The position numbers and the translations under genes were made by a program. Below, piece after piece: positions 54,129 through 62,545 of a stretch of DNA of 64,000 nt. The notes under the pieces were generated by a model that did not search any database, was not told the DNA's origin, and saw only the letters and a program-made list of their open reading frames with translations. The stretch is from Desulfocapsa sp. (GTDB lineage: Bacteria > Desulfobacterota > Desulfobulbia > Desulfobulbales > Desulfocapsaceae), in the NCBI GenBank assembly GCA_022712895.1, contig JAFLJS010000023.1:1-64000 (forward strand). Direction: 5' to 3'. Each line of letters opens with the position of its first letter. The stretch's first letter is position 1.

Positions 54129-54776
54129 TCAGTTTTGCAGAGAAGCGATTAGGGTTTCTCCAGCACGTACTTTCTGTCCAATCTTTACTGAAACATTGGC
54201 ATCTGCTGGTAGATAAAGATCCACACGTGAACCAAAACGAATAAGGCCAAATCGTTTGCCACGCTGTACCTGATCACCAGGTTCAAGCCAGTTAACGATA
54301 CGTCTGGCTATAAGTCCAGCCAGTTGAACAAAGGCGATTTCCTGATTGTTTTCAGTTGTCATCTTCACACAACACCGTTCATTGTGAAGAGCTGCTTTAA
54401 CGCTATCAGCAGAATAGAATTCACCAGGTTTATAAAGTATCTCGGTAACCTTTCCGTCACAAGGGAGGCGATTCACGTGGACATTGAAGACATTCATAAA
54501 GATAGAAATTTTAATGACCTGTTTGTGAAGAAAAATATCATCAAACTGCTCATCTATGATGATAACTTTCCCATCTGCAGGTGAAATTAAACCTCCTTCA
54601 GGAGCATCGGTCATACGCTCAGGATCACGAAAAAAAGCGACTACGAAGGTGGTAATAAGTAGAAGTGGCCATGCCAGCAGGTCAGCGCCAAGAATCGCAG
54701 TAATGAGTGTTAAAAAGGCAGCAAATGCAATGAAGGGGTATCCTTCGCGAGCTAGTGGTATTCTTGCTTGTGTCAT
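54129..54776 (-). CDS. psd: Phosphatidylserine decarboxylase (short, archaeal/Desulfobacterota type)
   Basis: 215 residues. N-terminal membrane helices, FFRDPER, NVHVNRLPCDGKV, and pyruvoyl-cleavage site in IRFGSRVDLYLP. Self-cleaves to form the pyruvoyl cofactor and yields phosphatidylethanolamine. Paired with pssA. Confidence 0.94.
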   Translation of the reverse strand: MTQARIPLAREGYPFIAFAAFLTLITAILGADLLAWPLLLITTFVVAFFRDPERMTDAPEGGLISPADGKVIIIDEQFDDIFLHKQVIKISIFMNVFNVHVNRLPCDGKVTEILYKPGEFYSADSVKAALHNERCCVKMTTENNQEIAFVQLAGLIARRIVNWLEPGDQVQRGKRFGLIRFGSRVDLYLPADANVSVKIGQKVRAGETLIASLQN

Positions 54777-54813
54777 AATATAATTTAATGGATATGTAGA
54801 GGACTAACACAGC

Positions 54814-54852
54814 AAAAGCAGATGACGACATTAGCCGTTATCTGCTTTTTTC
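54814..54852. terminator. Bidirectional hairpin between ilvN and psd
   Basis: AAAAGCAGAT (54814-54823) pairs with ATCTGCTTTT (54840-54849), T-run on the plus strand and a shorter one on the minus strand. Likely ends the ilvBN transcript. Confidence 0.65.
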
Positions 54853-54892
54853 TGATCATACTAAAAACGTGAAAATCAGTGCATAAATGATA

Positions 54893-55372
54893 CTATTTAG
54901 GAGCTCTCGCCATGGCGATGGTTCCGGTACGCACAATTTCCTTTATTCCAATGGGGCGAAGGATGTCAATAATCGCCTGGATCTTGGACGATGACCCTGT
55001 GACCTCAACAGCATACGATTTAGGACTGACATCAACAACTTTACCACGAAAAATATCAATCACTCGTAGCACTTCTGCCCGAGTGGTATTTTCAGCTTTA
55101 ACACGAATAAGAGCCATCTCTCTTTCAACGTACTCACTTTCACTGATATCCGTTACCTTGATAACATCTATAAGTTTGTGGAGTTGTTTGGTGATCTGCT
55201 CAACAATGGGGTCACTACCAGTGGTAACCAAGGTCAGGCAGGAAAGAGAAGGATCAAGGGTCTCTGCAACACTGAGGCTTTTGATATTAAAGCCTCGTCC
55301 ACTGAAAAGACCAGTGACCCGGGAAAGGACTCCTGGTTTATTTTGAAGAAGAACTGAAAGCGTATGTTTCAT
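54893..55372 (-). CDS. ilvN: Acetolactate synthase small (regulatory) subunit
   Basis: 159 residues. ACT domain at the start (HTLSVLLQNKPGVLSRVTGLFSGRG) plus the C-terminal IlvN domain (VVDVSPKSYAVEVTGSS.KI). Mediates valine feedback on IlvB. 90 bases after ilvB. ilvC, which often follows ilvN in this phylum, is absent here. Confidence 0.97.
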   Translation of the reverse strand: MKHTLSVLLQNKPGVLSRVTGLFSGRGFNIKSLSVAETLDPSLSCLTLVTTGSDPIVEQITKQLHKLIDVIKVTDISESEYVEREMALIRVKAENTTRAEVLRVIDIFRGKVVDVSPKSYAVEVTGSSSKIQAIIDILRPIGIKEIVRTGTIAMARAPK

Positions 55373-55462
55373 CGGTTTATCCTGTGCATAATAATATATT
55401 CATAGGGTGTCTGTTTCTGAGCAGACACCGGTACGATTTTGCTTAAAAGTGAAATGCTGTTC

Positions 55463-57166
55463 TTACACAAGAAGCATTTCAGTGGTAGCCTTTCCAGCAG
55501 GTACCATTGGGAACACGCCTTCTTCCCGTGCAATACGGAAATCAAGGATGACGGTGCTCTCTTTCACTTTTTCAAGGGCCTCTTTGATAACGCCTTCAAC
55601 TTCACTGGTTTTAGTGGCACGAATACCAACAGCACCATAAGCCTCAGCAAGGGCACAAAAATCAGGAGTAACTTCCATAACTGTTGCAGCGTAGCGTTTG
55701 TCGTAGAAGAGTTCCTGCCACTGACGAACCATACCAAGATAGTTGTTGTTCAGGATACAGACGATAACATTACAATTGTATTGCTTTGCCGTTGCCAGCT
55801 CCTGAATATTCATCTGGATGGAACCATCACCAGCAACATCAATAACAGTCGCCTCAGGGAATGCCATCTTCGCACCAATTGCTGCAGGAAGTCCGTAACC
55901 CATTGTTCCAAGGCCACCTGATGTGATAAGGCGTCTAGGCTTGTTGAACTTGTAAAATTGTGCGGCCCACATCTGATTCTGACCAACTTCTGTGGTGATG
56001 ATTGCATCACCATGAGTGAGTTCGTCGAGTTTCTCGATAACATACTGAGGTTTGATAACCTCTCCTTCATCGATATAAGTCATGGGGTGTTTCTTGGTCC
56101 ACTCATCCACAGTTTCGATCCATGGATTGTGTGAATCGCAGACTTCACCAAGATTTTCTCCGGAATTATCAAGCCAGCTATTCATTGCAGTAAGAGAATG
56201 CTTACAATCGGCAACGATTGGAATGTCAACTGTTACATTTTTACTAATGGAAGTTGGGTCGATATCAATATGGATGATTTTGGCATGTGGGGCAAAAGCA
56301 TCAACACGCCCGGTTACACGATCATCAAAACGCGAACCAACTGCGATGAGAACATCACTTTTGGCAACTGCCATATTAGCAGTATAGCTACCGTGCATAC
56401 CAAGCATTCCCATGGAGAGTTTATCGCTTCCAGGGTATGCACCAAGACCCATAAGAGTCATGGTCACAGGGATGTTCAGTTTCTGTGCAAGCTCAGTCAG
56501 TTCTTTGCTGGCATTGGATAGAATTACACCACCACCAACATAGAGTACTGGCTGCTTTGCTTTTAGAATCTGTTTGCAAGCTTTTTCGATCTGCCCCATA
56601 TGGGGTTCGTAAGTAGGCTGGTAGTTCTGCATGCGAATTGGCTTCTTTTCGGTGAAGTCAACTATGGAAGCTACAATGTCTTTTGGCAGATCGATTAGTA
56701 CTGGACCGGGGCGACCGGTCTGTGCAATATGAAATGCTTCACGAATAGTTGGAACCAGATCTTCAGCTTTGCTGACAAGATAGTTGTGCTTGGTACAGGG
56801 GCGTGTAATACCCACAATATCAACTTCCTGGAATGCATCGTTTCCAATCAGTGCCGTAGGAACCTGTCCTGTGAGGATTACCATGGGGATGGAATCCATA
56901 TAGGCAGTAGCAATAGCGGTGACACCATTGGTTGCGCCAGGGCCTGAAGTAAGAAGTGCTACACCAACGTTGCCGGTTACCCGGGCAAAACCATCAGCTG
57001 CATGTACCGCCCCCTGTTCGTGACGAACAAGAATGTGATTAACTTCTGAATCCATAAGGTCGTCATAGAGGTCAATTACTGCACCTCCTGGAAAACCAAA
57101 GATCGTTTTAACCCCCTCTTCAAGGAGGCATTGTATAATGGCTTCGGAGCCTCTCATTTTTCCCAT
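55463..57166 (-). CDS. ilvB: Acetolactate synthase large (catalytic) subunit
   Basis: 567 residues from the ATG at 57166 (MGKMRGSEAIIQCLLEEGV), which has GAGG upstream; an extension to 57229 is unsupported. TPP enzyme: FGFPGGAVIDLYD, RHEQGAVHAADGFAR (catalytic Glu), GPGATNGVTAIATAYMDS, and VAGDGSIQMNIQELAT (TPP-Mg). First step of branched-chain amino acid synthesis. Divergent from leuA. Confidence 0.96.
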   Translation of the reverse strand: MGKMRGSEAIIQCLLEEGVKTIFGFPGGAVIDLYDDLMDSEVNHILVRHEQGAVHAADGFARVTGNVGVALLTSGPGATNGVTAIATAYMDSIPMVILTGQVPTALIGNDAFQEVDIVGITRPCTKHNYLVSKAEDLVPTIREAFHIAQTGRPGPVLIDLPKDIVASIVDFTEKKPIRMQNYQPTYEPHMGQIEKACKQILKAKQPVLYVGGGVILSNASKELTELAQKLNIPVTMTLMGLGAYPGSDKLSMGMLGMHGSYTANMAVAKSDVLIAVGSRFDDRVTGRVDAFAPHAKIIHIDIDPTSISKNVTVDIPIVADCKHSLTAMNSWLDNSGENLGEVCDSHNPWIETVDEWTKKHPMTYIDEGEVIKPQYVIEKLDELTHGDAIITTEVGQNQMWAAQFYKFNKPRRLITSGGLGTMGYGLPAAIGAKMAFPEATVIDVAGDGSIQMNIQELATAKQYNCNVIVCILNNNYLGMVRQWQELFYDKRYAATVMEVTPDFCALAEAYGAVGIRATKTSEVEGVIKEALEKVKESTVILDFRIAREEGVFPMVPAGKATTEMLLV

Positions 57167-57355
57167 GAATCCTCGTCCTTTCGTATGTTGAGCTTTTACT
57201 GAGAAGTTGTCATCTGTTGCTGACAACAATAATATTTTTTTTACTTAAAAAAGAACTGAAACATATCGTTCTCTGGCATAGTTGTCAATATGCAAGAGAC
57301 AACTCTAAGAAAATCTTCAGAAATCATGGTATTTTTCCCATGAAATAGAAGATAC

Positions 57356-57384
57356 TTGACATTATGCTGTTATGGTGATTACTT
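57356..57384 (+). promoter_or_regulatory. Candidate promoter of the leu leader
   Basis: TTGACA (57356-57361), 17-base spacer, TTACTT (57379-57384); 36 bases later the leader peptide starts. Confidence 0.45.
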
Positions 57385-57420
57385 ACTTTATTAACGTCAA
57401 AAAGAACTTGAGAGAAGAGA

Positions 57421-57501
57421 ATGTACCACCTGAAAATTCATGACACCTTCCTACTATGCCTAGTGAATAAATTCACTGTGGTGAAGATTGGAGAGTTCTG
57501 A
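57421..57501 (+). CDS. Leucine-rich leader peptide for leuA attenuation
   Basis: 26 codons, ATG at 57421 to TGA at 57499, with a purine-rich GAGAGAAGAG ribosome site. Codons 11-14 read CTA-CTA-TGC-CTA (Leu-Leu-Cys-Leu), then Val; CTA is normally rare. The terminator hairpin starts 32 bases after its stop and leuA 125 bases after it. This is the classic layout of a leu-operon attenuator, where ribosome stalling at Leu codons prevents the terminator. Confidence 0.72.
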   Translation: MYHLKIHDTFLLCLVNKFTVVKIGEF

Positions 57502-57532
57502 AACGTTAACAGAATAAAAACTTAAATCCGAT

Positions 57533-57570
57533 AAGGCCGCAGCGTAAAACTGCGGCCTTTTTTTATTTGT
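57533..57570 (+). terminator. leuA attenuator terminator
   Basis: AAGGCCGCAG (57533-57542) pairs perfectly with CTGCGGCCTT (57550-57559), 7-base loop, then a long T-run. It lies between the leader peptide and leuA in the same direction, so it acts as an attenuator. Confidence 0.88.
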
Positions 57571-57626
57571 ACCGGTCGCAGGAAGGGTAATAATGCGGTA
57601 ATTGACGGGAAAACAAAGAGGAAAAG

Positions 57627-59306
57627 ATGAAAACTGAATCAGTAAGAAAGTACAAACCCTATGCCACCATCGACTTATCTAGTCGAACATGGCCGGATAA
57701 AACAATTAACTGTGCTCCTGCATGGTGCAGTGTTGATCTTCGGGATGGTAATCAGGCCCTTGTCCAACCAATGGATCTGAAACAAAAAATAGAGCTGTTT
57801 GAGTTACTTGTTGATGTGGGATTCAAAGAGATAGAGGTTGGTTTTCCATCAGCGTCTGAAATTGAATTTGAGTTTTGCCGTACTCTCATTGAGGATGGTT
57901 TAATTCCTGAAGATGTTTCCATACAGGTTCTGACCCCTGCGCGGGAGTCTTTAATCAAAAAAACTTTTAAAGCCGTTGAAGGTGCTCGTAAAGTTGTTAT
58001 GCATCTCTATAATTCGACTTCGACCTTGCAGCGTCGGGCCGTTTTTAAAATGAACCGTGATGAAATCACAGCGCTTGGTGTGGCAGGGGCACGTATTATT
58101 AAAGAAGAAGCAAAATGTTCCAAGGAGACGGAGTTTCGTTTCGAATATTCACCTGAAAGCTTTACAGGTACTGAGCTTGATTTTGCCATGCATATCTGTG
58201 AGGCCATAATGGATGTGTGGCAGCCAACAGTCGAGTGCCCTGTTATTTTGAATCTGCCCGCAACCGTGGAACTTTCCACCCCCAATATCTATGCTGATCA
58301 GATAGAATGGTTTTGTAATAATGTAAAGAATCGAAATGCGATCATTATTAGTATTCATGCGCATAATGATCGTGGCTGTGCGGTAGCGGCAACAGAGCTT
58401 GCTTTGATGGCAGGCGCTGATCGTGTTGAAGGTACACTTTTTGGTAATGGTGAACGGACCGGAAATGTGGATCTTGTGACCCTCGGCTTAAATATGTTTA
58501 CTCAAGGTGTTGATCCTGAGCTTGACCTTCATGATATCAATCGCCTGATTACGGTGTCCGAAAAGGTAACAGATATTCCGGTTCATATCCGTCACCCTTA
58601 TGCGGGTGAACTTGTTTATACGGCGTTTTCTGGATCTCATCAGGATGCCATTAATAAAGGTATGGAAAGCTGTAAAAATAACGGCGATGGTATGTGGGCT
58701 GTGCCCTATCTGCCTATAGATCCAACTGATGTTGGTAGGACTTATGAGTCTATTATTCGGATTAACAGTCAATCCGGTAAAGGCGGTGTTGCGTATCTGA
58801 TGGATATAGAATTTGGGTTGAAAATGCCTAAGAGAATGCACCCTGAGTTTGGACAAATTATCCAGAAGTTAACTGACACTGCTGGCCGCGAATTAAAGGC
58901 TGTTGAGCTCTGGAATGCTTTTGAATCGACTTATTTGCAGAATAATGTCCCCTACGGTTTAGAGAGCTTCAACGTTGTTAAGCGTCATATCGACAATGAT
59001 GAGGAAGCTTCGGTGGCCGAGATTCAAGCCGTTGTAACAGTTGATCAGCATAAAAAGGAAATTATGGCCAACGGCAATGGCCCTCTTGATGCGTTCTGTT
59101 CTGCTTTGAAAAAAGATGTCTGTGGAGATTTCATATTAAATAGGTACCATGAACATGCACTTAGTGTAAGCTCCAGCTCTAAGGCAGTAGCCTATATTGA
59201 AATTCTTAAAGAAGATGGCTCAGTGAAATGGGGCGTTGGTATCGATACCGATATTATTGTTGCATCAATAAAAGCTGTACTCAGTTCTTTAAATCGTACA
59301 GTCTAA
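57627..59306 (+). CDS. leuA: 2-isopropylmalate synthase (class 2)
   Basis: 559 residues, the long LeuA2 class. HMGL-like domain with WCSVDLRDGNQAL near 33, EVGFPSASE, HAHNDRGCAVAATELALMAGADRVEG (metal His pair) and GNGERTGNVDLVTL; C-terminal allosteric domain ~430-559. Condenses acetyl-CoA with 2-oxoisovalerate. Controlled by the upstream attenuator. Confidence 0.96.
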   Translation: MKTESVRKYKPYATIDLSSRTWPDKTINCAPAWCSVDLRDGNQALVQPMDLKQKIELFELLVDVGFKEIEVGFPSASEIEFEFCRTLIEDGLIPEDVSIQVLTPARESLIKKTFKAVEGARKVVMHLYNSTSTLQRRAVFKMNRDEITALGVAGARIIKEEAKCSKETEFRFEYSPESFTGTELDFAMHICEAIMDVWQPTVECPVILNLPATVELSTPNIYADQIEWFCNNVKNRNAIIISIHAHNDRGCAVAATELALMAGADRVEGTLFGNGERTGNVDLVTLGLNMFTQGVDPELDLHDINRLITVSEKVTDIPVHIRHPYAGELVYTAFSGSHQDAINKGMESCKNNGDGMWAVPYLPIDPTDVGRTYESIIRINSQSGKGGVAYLMDIEFGLKMPKRMHPEFGQIIQKLTDTAGRELKAVELWNAFESTYLQNNVPYGLESFNVVKRHIDNDEEASVAEIQAVVTVDQHKKEIMANGNGPLDAFCSALKKDVCGDFILNRYHEHALSVSSSSKAVAYIEILKEDGSVKWGVGIDTDIIVASIKAVLSSLNRTV

Positions 59307-59331
59307 AAAAATATTAAAAGAGGTAAATCGT

Positions 59332-59655
59332 ATGAAATTGTATCATTTAAGCGAGACAAGAGAGTTTGATGAAAAGAAGTTCAAACGATTCTTAATCCAT
59401 GATTCGCCCTATTTTCGTGTTTTGAATTTTAATCTTGCTGCTGGTCAGCTTTTTCCAGTGCATAAACATTCCGCTGATGGGCAGGTGAGTATTCAATGTA
59501 TTGAAGGAAAAGGATTTTTCCTTGGTGATGAAGGTGCAGAGATCCCTGCAGAAGCAGGAGATTTACTGGTGAGTGATATTAACGAACCTCATGGGGTAAG
59601 AGCTGCTGAAGATAGTGACATGCGTATTCTGGTGACGATTGCTCCTCCGTTTTAA
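59332..59655 (+). CDS. Small cupin-domain protein
   Basis: 107 residues. Single cupin: FPVHKHSADGQVSIQCIEGKG (motif 1 with two His) and AGDLLVSDINEPHGVRA (motif 2 His), so a metal-binding beta barrel of unknown substrate. 25 bases after leuA, possibly co-transcribed. AGAGG before ATG. Confidence 0.85.
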   Translation: MKLYHLSETREFDEKKFKRFLIHDSPYFRVLNFNLAAGQLFPVHKHSADGQVSIQCIEGKGFFLGDEGAEIPAEAGDLLVSDINEPHGVRAAEDSDMRILVTIAPPF

Positions 59656-59717
59656 GGAAGGAGTAGCCTTAATTTCGCAGCGACGAAAAATAGGAATATA
59701 TTGTTAGGAATCCATCA

Positions 59718-60560
59718 TTACTTGGTGAGCAGAAAGTAGGCCACACCGCCAGCAGCGAGCCAGATATTTGTTATATTTGAAATTGTTATATTGAGAATAG
59801 CAGCCAAAGGTTTATTGCGGCTCAGTAACGCCAGGCAGGATTTGAATTCGGGCCATGAAGTAAGTGTCGCCAGTACCAGGAAGCCAATAACTCCTTTGGG
59901 CGCCTTTGAGTGTAGTGCTGCAAAAGAGACAACTGGATCAAGAAAATAACCAGCCCCAAGAAGCGTGATAATGGCAGGAAATAACCATTTTCTTGCCCCT
60001 TTGTGGTACATATCGTCACTTTCTTCTTCACCTTCACCTGGCCGCATGAAAAAGAGTGGGATGGTAATAAGCAGTGCGGCCATAAGCCAGAACTTATAAC
60101 TGTGTAGATCAAGGGTGTAAAAAACAACTGCCAGACTTGCAGTGGCTGCTAATGTAATTGCTGTATAGAGCGGTCTTGTCTTAAAGGTTTGTACAGCTTT
60201 ACCACAAATTATTGTCGCAATAATCAGTAGAACCGGGTTCATAAAGTTAGAGCCAAGGGGGGTGGATGCTGCGAAGAGCACGTCTCCAGCCACTAAACCA
60301 ACTATCAAGCATAAGGCTTCAGGGCCATTGGTTATAAATCCAGTAACCGTTCCAATCCCTTTTATATGCTTTATTGATTCAATAATTATCTCGATAGAAA
60401 GTCCGATAATCATCATTTCAACAATAATTCCGGATGCACCAATGAAGGATTGTTGGAGATCCCCGCCAAAGAAAAGACTACTACCACAAAAGAAGAGCAG
60501 TACCAGAAGCCATACAACCAAATCAAGCTTTGTCACTGAGTTAAAAACAAGCGTTTTCAA
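59718..60560 (-). CDS. CaCA-superfamily-like cation antiporter membrane protein
   Basis: 280 residues, about 9-10 membrane segments in two halves. Degenerate alpha-repeats: FITNGPEALCLIVGLVAGD with STPLGSNFMNP in the first half and LTSWPEFKSCLALL with NITISNITNI in the second, in the place of G-T-S-L-P-E motifs of Na+/Ca2+ exchangers. Starts with TTG overlapping the upstream selenoprotein stop by four bases (TTGA). Transported ion not deducible. Confidence 0.75.
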   Translation of the reverse strand: MKTLVFNSVTKLDLVVWLLVLLFFCGSSLFFGGDLQQSFIGASGIIVEMMIIGLSIEIIIESIKHIKGIGTVTGFITNGPEALCLIVGLVAGDVLFAASTPLGSNFMNPVLLIIATIICGKAVQTFKTRPLYTAITLAATASLAVVFYTLDLHSYKFWLMAALLITIPLFFMRPGEGEEESDDMYHKGARKWLFPAIITLLGAGYFLDPVVSFAALHSKAPKGVIGFLVLATLTSWPEFKSCLALLSRNKPLAAILNITISNITNIWLAAGGVAYFLLTK

Positions 60561-60814
60561 GTCGATTCGACCTTATCAAGAAATTGAGCAATTTTCTCTT
60601 TGCTCAAAAGGATTCCGCTAATCTTTTGGTCCTCACATTTCAGGGTTGGGATGAATTTCACACCGTCCTTGAGAGCACGCAAAGGATTCTTTATGATTTC
60701 AACTTGTTCAATGGAAATGTCGCTGTCTTTTCTTTCTGTAATGAGCTCATCCAGAGCCTTTTTTGCCATATGGCATCTGGGTCAGAGACTGGAGTGGTAA
60801 AAAATGATTTTCAT
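60557..60814 (-). CDS. Small glutaredoxin/thioredoxin-like selenoprotein (UPRC)
   Basis: 85 residues if the TGA at 60782-60784 (codon 11) is selenocysteine. ATG at 60814 gives MKIIFYHSSL-[TGA]-PRCH, a beta-strand followed by a U-x-x-C redox motif, then MAKKALDELI helix, and FIPTLKCEDQKISGILLS, which carries the cis-Pro of the thioredoxin fold. Starting after the TGA (ATG at 60769) would remove the first strand and the active site. A hairpin 24-38 bases downstream may be the SECIS. No strong ribosome site is seen. The stop overlaps the start of the CaCA-like gene by four bases. Probable cytoplasmic redox protein; partner unknown. Confidence 0.88.
60744..60758 (-). promoter_or_regulatory. Putative SECIS hairpin for the UPRC gene
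   Basis: On the minus strand GGCTC-TGGAT-GAGCT folds with a 5-bp stem (one G-U) and a G-containing loop whose centre is about 31 bases after the TGA, inside the usual bacterial SECIS window. Shorter and weaker than the DsbA-like gene's hairpin. Confidence 0.45.
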
Positions 60815-60907
60815 AGTTTGCTTTATTGGATTTTTGAGTATACCATTTAACAGAGGATTCTGTTGGGAAGGATACACTGAAATTTAGGTTTTATACAATA
60901 TTAAATC

Positions 60908-61861
60908 ATGACTGCTTTGACTATAATAAGTGATTGTTGCTATCAGGATCATGATACTGGTGGCGATGATCACCCCGAAAACAGCAAGAGATTAAGAATT
61001 ATCGATGAAGCTCTTGTGATGCAGGATAATTTTTCTTCTTATTCTTTTGTACGACCGAGAGTAGCTGAGCGAGAATGTCTGCTTGCTGCCCATTCTGAGT
61101 CCTGGCTTTTTCGTTTTGAAGAAGCGGTACTTTCAGGAAAAAACTATATAGACCATCCTGACAACCAGATCTGTTTTGATTCCTACGATGTTGCCATGCT
61201 TTCTGCTGGAGCAGGCCTCACAGCCATTGATCTTTTAGAAAACGATGAGGCAGGTAATGTGTTCTGCCTAGTTCGTCCTCCAGGGCATCATGCAGAGGCT
61301 AAAATTCCATTTGGTTTCTGTTTTTTCAACAACTGTGTGGTTGCTGCTCGCTACTGGCAACAAAAATACCATAAAAAACGGGTTTTGATCTTCGATTTTG
61401 ATGCCCACCACGGGAACGGAATACAATCTGCTTTTGAAGAAGAAGCTAACGGATTGTATATCAGTATACATGAACATCCCAGTTTCAGTTATCCCGGTAC
61501 CGGATATATGGATGAAACCGGTATAGGAAAAGGAAAAGGGACTATTCTAAATGTTCCGTTGTTGCCCGGTGCCGGAGACGAAAAGGTCAAAGAAAAACTG
61601 GAAAAAATTGTTCTTCCACAAATCACTAAATTTCAACCTGACGCTATTATAGTAGCGGCTGGTTTTGATGGACACAAAGCAGATTTCATGTCTGGCCTTC
61701 AGTACTCCACAGAGATGTATCAAACTTTTGGAGAGACAGTGAAGAGCTGGGCCGACACGTTTACCGGAGGGAAGATTCTCTCCATCCTTGAAGGTGGTTA
61801 CGAGCTCTCCGTTCTTGGAGAATCGGTTACTGCGTATGTAGATGGATTGTTAGGTAGTTAA
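60908..61861 (+). CDS. Histone-deacetylase-family protein (AcuC/class II-like)
   Basis: 317 residues. Arginase/deacetylase fold: DDHPENSKRL, RPPGHHAE (two His), FDFDAHHGNG (zinc Asp and His), HEHPSFSYPGTG, AAGFDGHKAD (zinc Asp) and SILEGGYEL (Tyr). Zn-dependent amide hydrolase acting on acetyl-lysine, polyamines or similar. Next to an AcuB-like CBS protein and an ADP-forming acyl-CoA synthetase, an AcuC-like role in deacetylating a metabolic enzyme is plausible. Confidence 0.92.
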   Translation: MTALTIISDCCYQDHDTGGDDHPENSKRLRIIDEALVMQDNFSSYSFVRPRVAERECLLAAHSESWLFRFEEAVLSGKNYIDHPDNQICFDSYDVAMLSAGAGLTAIDLLENDEAGNVFCLVRPPGHHAEAKIPFGFCFFNNCVVAARYWQQKYHKKRVLIFDFDAHHGNGIQSAFEEEANGLYISIHEHPSFSYPGTGYMDETGIGKGKGTILNVPLLPGAGDEKVKEKLEKIVLPQITKFQPDAIIVAAGFDGHKADFMSGLQYSTEMYQTFGETVKSWADTFTGGKILSILEGGYELSVLGESVTAYVDGLLGS

Positions 61862-61892
61862 TCCATATTAAAATTTAACGAAAGGATACAGT

Positions 61893-62534
61893 ATGTACAT
61901 TTCACGCCACATGACAACAGATCCCATTACGGTTTCTCCTGCCATGCATCTGCCTGAGGCAAGAGCATTACTCAACGATTATCACTTCAGGCACTTGCCA
62001 GTGGTTGACGAACAGGGCGTTTTAGTAGGAATGTTAACAGATAGAGATTTGCGATCTGCTTATCCCTCTTCTGTACTCAGTGACAGTGAATCCAGACTTG
62101 TCTATGAGCGGGTAGAAAAGACAGAAGTGGCCGAGATAATGTCCACTGACTGTATATCTCTTACTCCTGACGCAACACTCGATGATGCACTTTATTTATT
62201 TGATCGAGATCAGATGGGTGCATTACCAGTATTGGAAGATGGACAGGTGGTTGGTATCTTCTCTATCCGCGACCTGACAGCGGCCTATAAAACATCATTT
62301 GGCGTAGGGGAAAAAGGTGCTGTTTTGATTGGCTTAGATGACGATGGCAGCGAAACGATACTGACTCGCCTGGTGACCCTTTTTGAAAAGGAGCGAATAC
62401 CTTTTACAAGGTTATTACGTATTAAAAATAAAACTGATGGTGATGCTATTTACATTCGTATTAATACTTTTAAAATAGCTGCAGTACTTGAAATTCTGGA
62501 AGATAATGGATTTTCCGTAAAACGTTTTGTTTAG
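61893..62534 (+). CDS. CBS-CBS-ACT protein (AcuB-like)
   Basis: 213 residues. Two CBS motifs (~1-60 HMTTDPITVSPAMHLPEA, FRHLPVVDEQGVLVGMLTDRDL; ~75-130 IMSTDCISLTPDATLDDA, MGALPVLEDGQVVGIFSIRDL) bind adenine nucleotides, then an ACT-like domain (~140-213). AcuB has this architecture. AAAGGA precedes the ATG. Possibly a sensor of energy charge for the neighbouring acyl-CoA synthetase. Confidence 0.88.
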   Translation: MYISRHMTTDPITVSPAMHLPEARALLNDYHFRHLPVVDEQGVLVGMLTDRDLRSAYPSSVLSDSESRLVYERVEKTEVAEIMSTDCISLTPDATLDDALYLFDRDQMGALPVLEDGQVVGIFSIRDLTAAYKTSFGVGEKGAVLIGLDDDGSETILTRLVTLFEKERIPFTRLLRIKNKTDGDAIYIRINTFKIAAVLEILEDNGFSVKRFV

Positions 62535-62545
62535 AAGTGAGTAAA

